Shown: positions 23,142 through 32,983, counted from the stretch's first letter. The stretch is DNA of 64,000 nucleotides from Pseudolysinimonas_A sp947085045 (GCA_947085045.1 CAMTUU010000006.1:62001-126000); one strand, 5' to 3'. Program-made: numbers and translations. The notes: generated by a model not told the origin, from the letters alone.

Positions 23142-24441
23142 ACCGCTCTTCTCCGATGCCCCGGGCGCCGAGCAGATGCGGGTGTCCGCCCCTTCGGCCG
23201 CCGCACCCGCCGCGGTGCCGCCGGTGCCGCACGAGCACGTCGACGTGCTCGATTCGCGTGACGGCTACCTCGACGCGGTCGCGAAGCTGGCCGCCGGGCA
23301 CGGCCCGTTCGCGGTCGACGCGGAGCGTGCCTCCGGCTTCCGGTACTCGCAGCGCGCCTACCTGGTCCAGGTCTACCGCCGCGGATCGGGTGCCTTCCTC
23401 TTCGACCCGCCTGCGATCGGTGACGCCCTCGGTCATCGAGCTCTCGGCGAACTCGCCGAGGTCATGGCCGGCGAGGAGTGGATCCTGCACGCTGCGAGCC
23501 AGGACCTCGCCTGCCTCCGCGAGATCGGTCTGGACCCCGAGGTGATCTTCGACACCGAACTCGGGGCCCGGCTGGCCGGCCTCCCCCGTGTCGGCCTCGG
23601 CACGGTCGTCGAGGATCTGCTCGGCATCCATCTCGCGAAGGAGCACTCCGCCGCCGACTGGTCGACCCGCCCGCTGCCGCAAAGCTGGCTCGTCTACGCG
23701 GCACTCGACGTCGAACTGCTCCCCGATCTGCGCGACGCGATCGCGAAGCTGCTCGACGACGCCGGCAAGCACGACATCGCAGCCCAGGAGTTCGCCGCGG
23801 TCCTGCGCCGCGAGCCCGTCTCCCGGCAGGAGCCCTGGCGGCGGCTGTCCGGCATCCACGCCCTGCGTCAGCCGCGCAACCTCGCCGTCGCCCGCGAGTT
23901 GTGGACGACCCGGGATGACTACGCCCGCGAGATCGACTCGGCCCCCGGCCGGCTCGTCCCCGACGCGTCGCTGCTGGCCGCCGCCCGCGCGATGCCGACG
24001 ACGAAGCGCGACCTCGCCGCGATGAAGGATTTCAACGGGCGGGCCAGCCGATCGCAGCTCGACCGCTGGTGGGCCGCGATCGAGCGCGGCCTCGCGACGC
24101 CCGACCTGCCGGTCAGCCGACCGCCCGGCGACGGGATGCCGCCGCCGCGCGTCTGGGCGGACAAGAACCCCGAGGCCGATCGCCGGCTCAAGCGCGCACG
24201 CGCGGCCGTCGTCACCCGGGCCGGCGAACTCGACATCCCGGTGGAGAACGTGCTCACCCCCGAGACGCTGCGCCGTGTGGCCTGGGCGCCGCCCGCCGAG
24301 ATCTCCGCCCAGACCGTCGGCGAGGCTCTCGCGGCGTACGGGGCACGCGCGTGGCAGGTTGAGGCAACCGCACAGCTGATCACCGAAGCCTTTGTGGATG
24401 TCCGCCAAGAGCCGGAATCGCCCGGAGAGCCCCCGTCGTAG
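23134..24441 (+). CDS. rnd: Ribonuclease D (HRDC-domain 3'-5' exonuclease)
   Basis: 435 residues from GTG 23134, overlapping DUF3000. It trims 3' ends of structured RNAs. DEDDy exonuclease motifs are visible: FAVDAERASGF (D-x-E), LHAASQDLACL (Asp) and VYAALDVELL (Tyr and Asp). An HRDC domain follows (~residues 235-320, ELWTTRDDYAREID and MPTTKRDLAAM), then a second HRDC-like helical region at the C-terminus. Length and order fit actinobacterial RNase D. Confidence 0.93.
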   Translation: MAEPLFSDAPGAEQMRVSAPSAAAPAAVPPVPHEHVDVLDSRDGYLDAVAKLAAGHGPFAVDAERASGFRYSQRAYLVQVYRRGSGAFLFDPPAIGDALGHRALGELAEVMAGEEWILHAASQDLACLREIGLDPEVIFDTELGARLAGLPRVGLGTVVEDLLGIHLAKEHSAADWSTRPLPQSWLVYAALDVELLPDLRDAIAKLLDDAGKHDIAAQEFAAVLRREPVSRQEPWRRLSGIHALRQPRNLAVARELWTTRDDYAREIDSAPGRLVPDASLLAAARAMPTTKRDLAAMKDFNGRASRSQLDRWWAAIERGLATPDLPVSRPPGDGMPPPRVWADKNPEADRRLKRARAAVVTRAGELDIPVENVLTPETLRRVAWAPPAEISAQTVGEALAAYGARAWQVEATAQLITEAFVDVRQEPESPGEPPS

Positions 24442-24537
24442 GAAGAATCAAAGGATCAGCGGGCTCCGCGACCCCTGCCTAGGCTTGCTGAGTTGCTGAA
24501 AAGCAGCGGTACTCACGAATCAGTCCTGGAGGGCACC

Positions 24538-25737
24538 GTGGCCGAGAGATCCGACGTCGTTTTCGTGGACGGGGTCCGCACCCCGTTCGGCCGGGCGGGT
24601 GAGAAGGGACAGTACTGGAACACCCGTGCCGACGACCTCATCGTCAAAGCCATCATCGGCCTGCTCGAGCGCAACCCGAATCTCCCGCCGGAGCGCGTCG
24701 ACGACGTGGCGATCGCCGCGACGACGCAGACCGGCGACCAGGGTCTGACGATCGGCCGCACGTCCGCCATCCTCGCCGGCCTGCCGCTCAGCGTGCCCGG
24801 CTTCTCGATCGACCGCATGTGCGCGGGCGCGATGACCTCGGTCGCCACCATCGGCTCGATGATCGGCTTCGGACAGTACGACATCGGCATCGCCGGCGGT
24901 GTCGAGCACATGGGCCACCACCCGATGGGCGAGGGCGCCGACCCGAACCCGCGGTTCCTCGCCGAGAAGCTCGTCGACCCCGAGGCGCTCAACATGGGCA
25001 ACACGGCCGAACGTCTGCACGACCGCTTCCCGTCGCTCACCAAGGAGCGCGCCGACCGCTTCGGGCTGCGCAGCCAGCAGAAGGTCGCGGCCGCCTACGC
25101 GGCGGGCAAGATCCAGCCCGACCTCATCCCTGTCGCCATCAAGAGCGAGGCGGGCTGGGGTCTCGCCACGCAGGATGAGGGCATGCGCCCCGAGACGACG
25201 CTCGAGGGTCTCGCGATGCTCAAGACCCCGTTCCGGCCGCACGGGCGGGTGACCGCCGGCAACGCCTCGCCGCTCACCGACGGCGCGACGGTCTCGCTGC
25301 TCGCCAGCGCCGATGTGGCGAAAGACCTGGGCCTCGGCGCGAAGATGCGGATGGTCTCGTTCGGCTTCGCGGGCGTCGAGCCCGAGGTCATGGGCATCGG
25401 CCCGATCCCGTCGACCGAGAAGGCGCTCCGCAAGGCGGGACTCACGATCGACGACATCGGCCTGTTCGAGCTCAACGAGGCGTTCTCGGTGCAGGTGCTG
25501 TCGCTGCTGGAACACTTCGGCATCGACGACGAGGATCCGCGGGTCAACCCGTGGGGCGGCGCGATCGCGATCGGGCATCCGCTCGCCGCGACCGGCGTGC
25601 GGCTGATGATCCAGCTCGCCCGTCAGTTCGAGGAGCGTCCCGATGTGCGCTACGGCCTGACCGCGATGTGCGTCGGTCTCGGCCAGGGCGGCTCGGTCAT
25701 CTGGGAGAACCCCAACTTCAAGGGCGGCAAGCGATGA
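24538..25737 (+). CDS. Acetyl-CoA acyltransferase (thiolase)
   Basis: 399 residues from GTG 24538 behind GGAGGG. It performs the last step of beta-oxidation, cleaving 3-ketoacyl-CoA with CoA. Catalytic Cys95 lies in IDRMCAGAMT, followed by the thiolase motifs LNEAFSVQV, IGHPLAATGVR and the second Cys in AMCVGLGQGG. It forms an ATGA overlap with the FadB gene, so the two are made together and probably form the FadA/FadB-type trifunctional complex. Confidence 0.95.
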   Translation: MAERSDVVFVDGVRTPFGRAGEKGQYWNTRADDLIVKAIIGLLERNPNLPPERVDDVAIAATTQTGDQGLTIGRTSAILAGLPLSVPGFSIDRMCAGAMTSVATIGSMIGFGQYDIGIAGGVEHMGHHPMGEGADPNPRFLAEKLVDPEALNMGNTAERLHDRFPSLTKERADRFGLRSQQKVAAAYAAGKIQPDLIPVAIKSEAGWGLATQDEGMRPETTLEGLAMLKTPFRPHGRVTAGNASPLTDGATVSLLASADVAKDLGLGAKMRMVSFGFAGVEPEVMGIGPIPSTEKALRKAGLTIDDIGLFELNEAFSVQVLSLLEHFGIDDEDPRVNPWGGAIAIGHPLAATGVRLMIQLARQFEERPDVRYGLTAMCVGLGQGGSVIWENPNFKGGKR

Positions 25738-27872
25738 CCGACTTCAGCAAGCTGGTCGGGCTCGACCCCGACGAGGTCGTCACGCACTCCTACGTTCGGG
25801 ACATCACCCTGCCCAGCGGCAAGGTGCTCGCCCTGATCACGCTCGACAACGGGCGGGACCACACCCGCCCGTCGACGCTCGGACCGGCGACGCTCCTGGA
25901 GTTCTCGGGCGTGCTCGACGGCCTCAAGACGCGCGCCGCGAAGAAGGAGATCGACGCGGTCGCAGTCACCGGCAAGCAATTCATCCTCGCCGCCGGTGCC
26001 GACCTGTCGAAGGTCAGCGAGATCCCCGACCGCGAGACCGGGCTGCTGATGGCGAAGCTCGGCCACGAGTCGCTCGGCAAGCTCGGCGGCTACCTCGGGG
26101 TGCCGTCGTTCGTCTACACCAACGGCCTCGCCCTCGGCGGCGGCGTCGAGATCGGGCTCAACGCCGACTACCGCACCATCGACTCGTCGGCCGCGGCGAT
26201 CGCGCTGCCCGAGGTCTTCCTCGGCATCATCCCCGGCTGGGGTGGCGCGTGGCTGCTGCCGAACCTGATCGGCATCGAGAACGCGCTCGAGGTCGTCATC
26301 TCGAACCCGCTCAAGAACAACAAGGTGCTGAAGCCGCATGAGGTCTTCGACCTCGGCATGGCGGATGCCATCTTCGGGCCGGCGAACTTCCTCGAGGACT
26401 CGCTGAAGTGGACCGACGGCGTGCTGACCGGGAAGACGAAGGTCAAGCGCAAGAACGAGCCCGGCAAGATCGAGCGCGCGGTCAAGTGGGATGTCGCGAT
26501 CGGCATCGCCGACAAGATGCTCGCCTCGCGCATCGGCCGCGTCGCGAAGAGCCCGTACCAGGCGCTCGAGCTGCTCAAGGCGGCGAAGAACACCGACAAG
26601 AAGACGGGTTTCGCCGCCGAGGACGAGGCGCTCGCCGACCTCATCTCGGGCGACCAGTTCCGCGCGTCGATCTACGCCTTCAACCTCGTGCAGAAGCGGG
26701 CGAAGAAGCCGGCCGGCGCTCCCGACAAGGCGCTCGCCCAGAAAGTCACGAAGGTCGGCGTCATCGGTGCCGGTCTGATGGCCTCGCAGTTCGCGCTGCT
26801 CTTCGTGCGCCGCCTCCAGGTGCCGGTGATCATCACCGACCTCGACCAGGCGCGCGTCGACAAGGGCGTCGCGACGATCCACGGCGAGATCGACGATCTG
26901 CTCGCCAAGAAGCGCATCAGCGCCGACGAGGCGAACCGCCTCAAGGCGCTCGTCACGGGTACGACCGACAAGGCCGACTTCGCCGACTGCGACTGGGTCA
27001 TCGAGGCCGTCTTCGAGGAGCTCGGCGTCAAGCAGCAGGTGTTCGCCGACGTGGAGCGGTACATCTCCCCCGAGGCGATCCTGGCGACCAACACCTCGTC
27101 GCTCTCGGTCGAGCAGATCGGCGCGAAGCTGAAGAACCCCGAGCGGGTCGTCGGCTTCCACTTCTTCAACCCGGTCGCGGTGATGCCGCTCATCGAGGTC
27201 GTGAAGACGCCCAAGACGACCGACGCCGCGCTCAGCACCGCGATGGTCACCGCCGCGAAGCTGCGCAAGAACGCCGTCATCACGGCCGACACGCCCGGCT
27301 TCGTCGTCAACCGCATCCTCGCCAAGCTGCTCGGTGAGGCGATGCACGCGGTCGAGCAGGGCACGCCGTTCGAGACGGTCGTCGAGGCGGTCCGCCCGTT
27401 CGGACTCCCGATGGATCCGTTCGTGCTCCTGGATCTGGTCGGGCTCAAGGTCGGCGCGCACGTACTCGACACCCACCACGGGGCCTTCCCCGAGCGGTTC
27501 TTCGAGTCGGCGGCGCTCCACGAGCTCGCCGAGGCGAACGTGCTGCTCGAGAAGGACGGCAAGGGCAAGCCCACCGGCAAGATCGACAAGAAGGCGATCG
27601 CGATCGTCGAGAAGCACCGCCCGAAGGACGCCAAGGCGCTGACCGCCGAAGAGCTGCGGCTGCGGGTCGAGGACGGCCTCGCCGACGAGATCCATCGGAT
27701 GCTCGAGGGCAAGGTCGTCGAGGCGGCCGAGGACATCGACCTCTGCCTCATCCTGGGCGCCGGCTGGCCGTTCCAGATGGGCGGCGCGACGCCGTACCTC
27801 GACCGGGTCGGCGCGAGCGAGCGCGTCTTCGGAGCGACGTTCCACACCCCGCGGATCGTCGGAGTCGCCTAA
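25734..27872 (+). CDS. FadB-type 3-hydroxyacyl-CoA dehydrogenase / enoyl-CoA hydratase
   Basis: 712 residues. Residues ~1-200 form the enoyl-CoA hydratase fold (AAGADLSKV oxyanion loop, LPEVFLGIIPGWGG catalytic Glu region). Residues ~338-520 form the NAD-binding dehydrogenase domain (VGVIGAGLMASQFA) and the catalytic His motif VGFHFFNP. C-terminal dehydrogenase domains follow (GFVVNRILAKLLGEAM). It hydrates and oxidises acyl-CoA intermediates that the upstream thiolase then cleaves. The actinobacterial arrangement (Lys-rich linkers, AKKPAGAPDK) is seen. A hairpin follows the stop. Confidence 0.95.
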   Translation: MTDFSKLVGLDPDEVVTHSYVRDITLPSGKVLALITLDNGRDHTRPSTLGPATLLEFSGVLDGLKTRAAKKEIDAVAVTGKQFILAAGADLSKVSEIPDRETGLLMAKLGHESLGKLGGYLGVPSFVYTNGLALGGGVEIGLNADYRTIDSSAAAIALPEVFLGIIPGWGGAWLLPNLIGIENALEVVISNPLKNNKVLKPHEVFDLGMADAIFGPANFLEDSLKWTDGVLTGKTKVKRKNEPGKIERAVKWDVAIGIADKMLASRIGRVAKSPYQALELLKAAKNTDKKTGFAAEDEALADLISGDQFRASIYAFNLVQKRAKKPAGAPDKALAQKVTKVGVIGAGLMASQFALLFVRRLQVPVIITDLDQARVDKGVATIHGEIDDLLAKKRISADEANRLKALVTGTTDKADFADCDWVIEAVFEELGVKQQVFADVERYISPEAILATNTSSLSVEQIGAKLKNPERVVGFHFFNPVAVMPLIEVVKTPKTTDAALSTAMVTAAKLRKNAVITADTPGFVVNRILAKLLGEAMHAVEQGTPFETVVEAVRPFGLPMDPFVLLDLVGLKVGAHVLDTHHGAFPERFFESAALHELAEANVLLEKDGKGKPTGKIDKKAIAIVEKHRPKDAKALTAEELRLRVEDGLADEIHRMLEGKVVEAAEDIDLCLILGAGWPFQMGGATPYLDRVGASERVFGATFHTPRIVGVA

Positions 27873-27882
27873 AGCGACTCCA

Positions 27883-27908
27883 CTCGGGGGCCATTTCTGG
27901 CCCCCGAG
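27883..27908 (+). terminator. Terminator hairpin after the fadB-type gene
   Basis: A 10-bp perfect stem, CTCGGGGGCC / GGCCCCCGAG, with loop ATTTCT. A second 8-bp dyad (GGAGTCGC/GCGACTCC, 27861-27881) overlaps the stop codon. Confidence 0.75.
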
Positions 27909-27965
27909 AGACCGGCGCCCCCGCCGTCTCGGCGGAGATCACCTCACGGGAGCGACGGCCGGACT

Positions 27966-29474
27966 CTAGTGGGCGGCGAACTCCGGCGCGCCCGCGGTCT
28001 CGGCGGGCTTGCGCACGAGGAACGACACCGCGATCAACCCGAGCGTGGTGAAGGCTCCCGCGAGGAAGGCGAGGTGGACGCCCGCGACGATCTGCTTAGC
28101 GGAGGCGACGGTGACGTCGGTCTCGCCGGCTCCCGCCATGCCGACCGCGAGCAGGGCGATGAAGATCGCGGTGCCGGCGGCGCCGGCCACCTGCTGGAGC
28201 GTCGACACGAGCGCCGAGCCGTGCGAGTACAGGTGCGGCGGCAGCGATCCGAGCCCGCTCGAGAAGAGCGGGGTGAACAGGAACGCGAGCCCGAGCCCGA
28301 GCAGCACGTTCGCGATCACGATGAACCAGATCGGGGTGCCGACACCGAGGCCGAGCGCGAACATCCACAGCGACGAGCTCAGCAGCACGGCGCCGGGGAT
28401 GACGAGCGGCCGAGGCCCGACCTTGTCGTAGACGCGGCCGACGAAGGGGCCGAGCAGACCGGAGAGCAGCGGTCCGGGCAGCAGCATCAAGCCGATGGTC
28501 GTCGTCTCGAGGCCGAGCGCGTACTGCAGGTAGATCGGCAGGAGGATCACCATGCCGAACAGCGAGAGCATGCCGATCGCGAGCATGATGACCGACACGG
28601 TGAACGTGCGCGACTGGAACGTGCGCAGGTCGAGGAAGGCCGCATCCCGGCGCTGCAGGGCGAACTGGCGGAACGCGAAGAGCGCCAGGAAGACGACGCC
28701 GGTCACGAGCGGCACGAACGGCGACACGAGCGCCTCGCCCTCGGCCGCCGCACCGATGCTCGACAGCCCGTAGACGAAACCGCTGAACCCCAGCGCCGAC
28801 AGGATGACCGACAGGACGTCGAGGGGCACGCGGCGCGTCTCGGAGACGTTGGGCACTCGGACGATGCCGATGATCAGCATCGCGACGGCGATGGGGAGCA
28901 TCACCCAGAACAGCCCGCGCCACTGGTCGTCGAACGCCTGGAGCAGGACGCCCGCGATCGCCGGCCCGACGGCCGGGGCCACGGACATGACGATCGAGAT
29001 GCGCCCCATGATGCGGCCGCGCATGTGCATCGGGACGATCGTGAGCACCGTCGTCATCATCAACGGCATCATGATCGCGGTGCCGCTCGCCTGCACGACG
29101 CGGCCCGCGACGAGAACCCCGAAGACGGGTGCGGTCGCCGCGATCAACGTGCCGGCCACGAAGAGGCTCAGGGCCAGGATGAAGGCCGACCGGGTGCTGA
29201 TGCGCTGCAGCAGCCATCCGGTGATCGGGATGACGACGGCCAGCGTCAGCGCGAACGCCGTCGTCAGCCACTGCCCGCTCGCGGCGCTGATCTCCAGGTC
29301 TTTGATGATGGTCGGGATCGCGACGCTCATCGTCGTCTCGTTGAGGAAGACGACGAAGACCGCGGCGAGCAGCAGGACGAGGGCCTGCCGCGATCGCGGG
29401 TCGAGACGCTCGGCCGGCGCCGACGCGGGAACGGAGGCGGTCGACGGGTTCGAGCGCGCTGTCGTACCGGTCAT
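27966..29474 (-). CDS. MFS transporter, DHA2/EmrB-QacA drug exporter family
   Basis: 502 residues with 14 hydrophobic helices. The cytoplasmic N-terminus is followed by FVVFLNETTMSVAIPTIIKDL, the DHA2 motif D1-like start, then SGQWLTTAFALTLAVVIPITGWL and the motif C region (MSVAPAVGPAIAGVLLQ). It predicts proton-driven export of hydrophobic drugs or metabolites; the substrate is unknown. The gene stands alone, with no adjacent TetR or MarR regulator, between the fad operon (convergent) and the aldo/keto reductase operon (same strand, 163-bp gap). Confidence 0.92.
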   Translation of the reverse strand: MTGTTARSNPSTASVPASAPAERLDPRSRQALVLLLAAVFVVFLNETTMSVAIPTIIKDLEISAASGQWLTTAFALTLAVVIPITGWLLQRISTRSAFILALSLFVAGTLIAATAPVFGVLVAGRVVQASGTAIMMPLMMTTVLTIVPMHMRGRIMGRISIVMSVAPAVGPAIAGVLLQAFDDQWRGLFWVMLPIAVAMLIIGIVRVPNVSETRRVPLDVLSVILSALGFSGFVYGLSSIGAAAEGEALVSPFVPLVTGVVFLALFAFRQFALQRRDAAFLDLRTFQSRTFTVSVIMLAIGMLSLFGMVILLPIYLQYALGLETTTIGLMLLPGPLLSGLLGPFVGRVYDKVGPRPLVIPGAVLLSSSLWMFALGLGVGTPIWFIVIANVLLGLGLAFLFTPLFSSGLGSLPPHLYSHGSALVSTLQQVAGAAGTAIFIALLAVGMAGAGETDVTVASAKQIVAGVHLAFLAGAFTTLGLIAVSFLVRKPAETAGAPEFAAH

Positions 29475-29636
29475 GATTCCTCCATGGATTTTCCCGGCGA
29501 ATGCCGGGGCTTCACGCTATCGCGGGCCTCCGACATGACACGTCGGGGAGAATTCCGCCGAGAGTGAACAAGTCGCGGAGCCGCCGGGATATTCCCGATC
29601 GCCTCCACGACCTGTCGACGATACGTGCTGGGGGCC

Positions 29637-30602
29637 TCAGCGGTTGAGCGGCGTCATGTCGGCGTACCGGTCGCCGACCGGAGCCGGCAGCTCGCCCAGC
29701 GTCGCGAGCTGCGGGGCGCTCAGCACCACGGCATCCGCGGCCACGTTCTCCTCGAGCCGCTCGACCCGCTTCGTGCCCGGGATCGGAGCGATGTGCTCCC
29801 CCTGGGCCAACAGCCAGGCGAGCGCGACCTGGGCCGGGGTGGCCCCGGCATCCCGCGCGACCTCTTCGACTGCGTCGACGATCACGAGGTTGGCGTCGAG
29901 GTTCTCGAACCGCGGGTTGCTCAGCCGGAAGTCCGACGCGTCGAGCTGTTCGGTCGACCGGATCGCGCCGGTCAGGAACCCCCGGCCGAGCGGCGAGTAG
30001 GGCACGAAGCCGATCCCGAGTTCCCGCAGCACGGACAGCAGCTCTTTCTCGGGGTCGCGACTCCAGAGCGAGTACTCGGTCTGGACGGCCGACACCGGGT
30101 GGACGGCGTGGGCGCGGCGGATCGTGTCGGGCGACGCCTCGGAGAGGCCGTAGCCGCGGATCTTGCCCTCGGCGACGAGTTCCGCGAGCACGCCCGCGGT
30201 CTCCTCGATCGGCGTGTTCGGATCCATCCGGTGCTGGTAGTAGAGGTCGACGTGATCCGTGCCGAGTCGGCGGAGCGACCCCTCGAGGGCGAGCCGCACG
30301 TTGGCGGGCGAGCCGTCCATCCCCCGTTCGCCGTCGGTGGTGTGCCGGATCGTGCCCATCTTGGTCGCGATCACCACATCGGCGCGGCGGGCGCCCAGGG
30401 CGCGACCGAGCAGCTCCTCGTTGATGTACGGGCCGTAGATCTCGGCCGTGTCGAAGAACGTGACGCCGAGGTCGACGGCGCGGTGGATCGTGCGGGTGGA
30501 TTCGGCGTCGTCGAGGGCGGCGCCGGTGTAGAACGCCGACATCCCCATCGTGCCGAGTCCGAGCCGGGAGACCTCGAGGTCCCCGAGAGTGGTGTGCTTC
30601 AT
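29637..30602 (-). CDS. Aldo/keto reductase
   Basis: 321 residues, an NADPH-dependent carbonyl reductase with a TIM barrel. The catalytic tetrad is visible: FFDTAEIYGP (Asp, Tyr), ATKMG (Lys) and YYQHR (His). GTKRVERLEENVAA near the C-terminus binds the NADPH phosphate. It resembles the AKR13/YajO-like group. The ATG overlaps the stop of the upstream MerR regulator (ATGA), so the two are co-translated, and expression is probably controlled by the MerR promoter at 31001-31031. Confidence 0.93.
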   Translation of the reverse strand: MKHTTLGDLEVSRLGLGTMGMSAFYTGAALDDAESTRTIHRAVDLGVTFFDTAEIYGPYINEELLGRALGARRADVVIATKMGTIRHTTDGERGMDGSPANVRLALEGSLRRLGTDHVDLYYQHRMDPNTPIEETAGVLAELVAEGKIRGYGLSEASPDTIRRAHAVHPVSAVQTEYSLWSRDPEKELLSVLRELGIGFVPYSPLGRGFLTGAIRSTEQLDASDFRLSNPRFENLDANLVIVDAVEEVARDAGATPAQVALAWLLAQGEHIAPIPGTKRVERLEENVAADAVVLSAPQLATLGELPAPVGDRYADMTPLNR

Positions 30603-30994
30603 CGTGTCGTGAACTCCTCATAGGTGCGGATCTTGAAGTCGATGGCGTCGAGGCTCGCCTGCACCTCGGCGAGCTGGGCCAGCACGCGCTCGCGATGGGC
30701 GACGAGGAGGTCGAGCCGCTCCCCCGTCGTCCCGTCGCCGGAACGTGCGAGTTCCGCGTAGCGGCGGATGTCGCGGATCGGCATCCCCGTCGCGCGGAGT
30801 CTGGTGATGAACGTCACCCAGCGCACGTCCGACTCGGCGTAGCGCCGATGCCGGCTGCCCGCGCGGCCGACCGAGTCCAGGAACAGCCCCTCCTGCTCGT
30901 AGTAGCGCAGGGTGGATGTCGTGAGCCCCGTCTCTGCCGCGACCGCGGAGATCGAGAGCGAGGCGTCGGTGAGGACGGTGTCGGCTGACGTCAT
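30599..30994 (-). CDS. MerR-family transcriptional regulator
   Basis: 131 residues from ATG 30992-30994. The N-terminal winged helix (SISAVAAETGLTTSTLRYYEQEGL, residues ~13-36) with a following RRYAESDVRWVTFI is typical, then a coiled-coil dimerisation helix (LVAHRERVLAQLAEVQASLDA). No cysteine cluster, so it is not a metal sensor; it resembles regulators that sit with an aldo/keto reductase. It likely autoregulates through the palindrome directly upstream. The inducer is unknown. Confidence 0.92.
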   Translation of the reverse strand: MTSADTVLTDASLSISAVAAETGLTTSTLRYYEQEGLFLDSVGRAGSRHRRYAESDVRWVTFITRLRATGMPIRDIRRYAELARSGDGTTGERLDLLVAHRERVLAQLAEVQASLDAIDFKIRTYEEFTTR

Positions 30995-31000
30995 GTCCTC

Positions 31001-31031
31001 ACGGTAGAACTTCAAGCGCGCTTGAAGTCAA
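31001..31031 (-). promoter_or_regulatory. MerR-type promoter with 20-bp palindromic operator in a 19-bp spacer
   Basis: On the minus strand: -35 TTGACT (31031-31026), a 19-bp spacer, then -10 TACCGT (31006-31001). The perfect palindrome ACTTCAAGCGCGCTTGAAGT spans 31009-31028. A long 19-bp spacer filled by a dyad is the hallmark of MerR-activated promoters. The predicted transcription start falls at or next to the regulator's ATG, so the mRNA may be leaderless. Confidence 0.8.
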
Positions 31032-31039
31032 ACCGCGGG

Positions 31040-32983
31040 TCAGTCCCGCCGGTTCGCCGCCTCGGGAGCCACGGCGTCCTCAGGCAGCGGACGCGCGACC
31101 GGGATGCGCGTGCCGAGCACCTGCGCGACGATGTCGCGCGCGATCCGCTGGTCGGAGAGCCCGACTTCGGCGAGGATCTCGGCGCGCTCCCCGTGCTCGA
31201 GGAACTCGTCGGGCAGCCCCAGCTCGTCGACCGCCGTGTCGACTCCGGCGGCCCGCAGATCCTGACGGATGCGGGTACCGATGCCTCCGACGCGGATGCC
31301 GTCTTCGATCGAGACGACGAGGCGGTAGTCGCGAGCCATCTCGATGATCGACCCCGGCACCGGGATCACCCAGCGCGGGTCGACGACGGTCGCGCCGATC
31401 CCCTGAGCCGCGAGCCGCTCGGCGACCTGCAGCCCGAGCTTCGCCATCGGGCCGACCGTCACGATCAGGACGTCGCGGTGCGCGGCCTCGCGCAGCACGT
31501 CGACCCCGTCGTCGGTGCGACGGGTGGCCTCGAGCTCGGAGCCGACGCTGCCCTTCGAGTACCGCACGACCGTCGGGGCGTCGTCGATCGCGACCGCCTC
31601 GCGCAGCTCCTCGCGGAGCCGCGTCGAGTCGCGCGGTGCCGCGATCCGGATGTGCGGCACGGCCTGGAGGATCGCGAGGTCCCACATGCCGTGATGGCTC
31701 GGCCCGTCGGGCCCGGTCACGCCGGCCCGGTCGAGCACGAAGGTGACGCCCGCCTTGTGGAGGGCGACATCCATCAGGATCTGGTCGAACGCGCGGTTGA
31801 CGAACGTGGCGTACAGGGCGACGACCGGATGCAGGCCGCCGAACGCCAGGCCCGCGGCACTGGTCACGGCGTGCTGCTCCGCGATGCCGACATCGAAGAC
31901 GCGCTCGGGGTACTTCTCGGCGAAACGGTGCAGGCCGGTCGGCCGGAGCATCGCCGCGGTGATGCCGACGAGACGCGGGTCGGCATCGGCCAGTTCGACG
32001 ATCTCGTCGGCGAAGACGCTCGTCCACGAGGGACGCGACGGGGCTTCGACGGGCTCACCGGTCTCGGGATCGATCTGACCCACCGCGTGGAACTGGTCGG
32101 CGACGTCGGCGACTGCCGGACCGTAGCCGTGACCCTTCTCGGTGATGACGTGCACGATCACCGGCGCCTGGAACTCCTTCGCCTGGCGCAGCGTCTCCTC
32201 GAGGGCGGCGAGGTCGTGGCCGTGCACCGGGCCGAGGTACTTGATGTCGAGGTTCGAGTAAAGGGCCTCGTTGTTCGTGAAGCGTGAGAGGAAGCCGTGC
32301 ACGGCACCCCGGGTGCCGCGGTAGACCGCACGCCCCACGCCGCCGAACCGGTTGAACACCTGCTGGCTGGTGCGGTGGAGGCGGCGGTACGAGCGCCGCG
32401 TGCGGACGTCGTTGAGGAAGCGCGCCATCCCCCCGATGGTCGGCGCGTACGAGCGACCGTTGTCGTTGACGACGATCACGAGCTTGCGGGAGTTGTCGTC
32501 GCTGATGTTGTTCAGCGCCTCCCAGGTCATGCCGCCGGTGAGCGCGCCGTCGCCGACGACCGCGACGACGTAGCGGTCGTCCTGGCCCGTCATCGAGAAC
32601 GCGCGCGAGATGCCGTCGGCCCAGGACAGTGACGACGAGGCGTGCGAGCTCTCGACGATGTCGTGTTCGCTCTCGGATCGCTGCGGGTAGCCGGCCAGGC
32701 CGCCCTTCATGCGCAGGCGGCTGAAGTCCTGCCGTCCGGTGAGCAGCTTGTGCACGTAGCTCTGGTGGCCGGTGTCGAACACGACGGCGTCCCGCGGCGA
32801 CTCGAACACCCGGTGGATCGCCATCGTCAGCTCGACGACGCCGAGGTTCGGACCGAGGTGGCCGCCGGTCTTCGAGACCTCGGTGACCAGGAAGCGGCGG
32901 ATCTCGTCGGCCAGCTCGGCGAGCTGGTCCTTGGTGAGAGCGTCGAGGTCGCGCGGACCCGTGATCGACGACAACAGGCTCAT
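31040..32983 (-). CDS. dxs: 1-deoxy-D-xylulose-5-phosphate synthase
   Basis: 647 residues. Condenses pyruvate and glyceraldehyde-3-phosphate, the first step of the MEP isoprenoid pathway, with thiamine diphosphate. Motifs: FDTGHQSYVHKLLTG near the N-terminus, the ThDP signature GDGALTGGMTWEALNN, the transketolase pyrimidine domain with AEQHAVTSAAGLA, and DRAGVTGPDGPSHHG. Full length for the family. Read toward the MerR operon with no obvious shared promoter. acn lies 66 bp upstream on the same strand and may be co-transcribed. Confidence 0.97.
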   Translation of the reverse strand: MSLLSSITGPRDLDALTKDQLAELADEIRRFLVTEVSKTGGHLGPNLGVVELTMAIHRVFESPRDAVVFDTGHQSYVHKLLTGRQDFSRLRMKGGLAGYPQRSESEHDIVESSHASSSLSWADGISRAFSMTGQDDRYVVAVVGDGALTGGMTWEALNNISDDNSRKLVIVVNDNGRSYAPTIGGMARFLNDVRTRRSYRRLHRTSQQVFNRFGGVGRAVYRGTRGAVHGFLSRFTNNEALYSNLDIKYLGPVHGHDLAALEETLRQAKEFQAPVIVHVITEKGHGYGPAVADVADQFHAVGQIDPETGEPVEAPSRPSWTSVFADEIVELADADPRLVGITAAMLRPTGLHRFAEKYPERVFDVGIAEQHAVTSAAGLAFGGLHPVVALYATFVNRAFDQILMDVALHKAGVTFVLDRAGVTGPDGPSHHGMWDLAILQAVPHIRIAAPRDSTRLREELREAVAIDDAPTVVRYSKGSVGSELEATRRTDDGVDVLREAAHRDVLIVTVGPMAKLGLQVAERLAAQGIGATVVDPRWVIPVPGSIIEMARDYRLVVSIEDGIRVGGIGTRIRQDLRAAGVDTAVDELGLPDEFLEHGERAEILAEVGLSDQRIARDIVAQVLGTRIPVARPLPEDAVAPEAANRRD

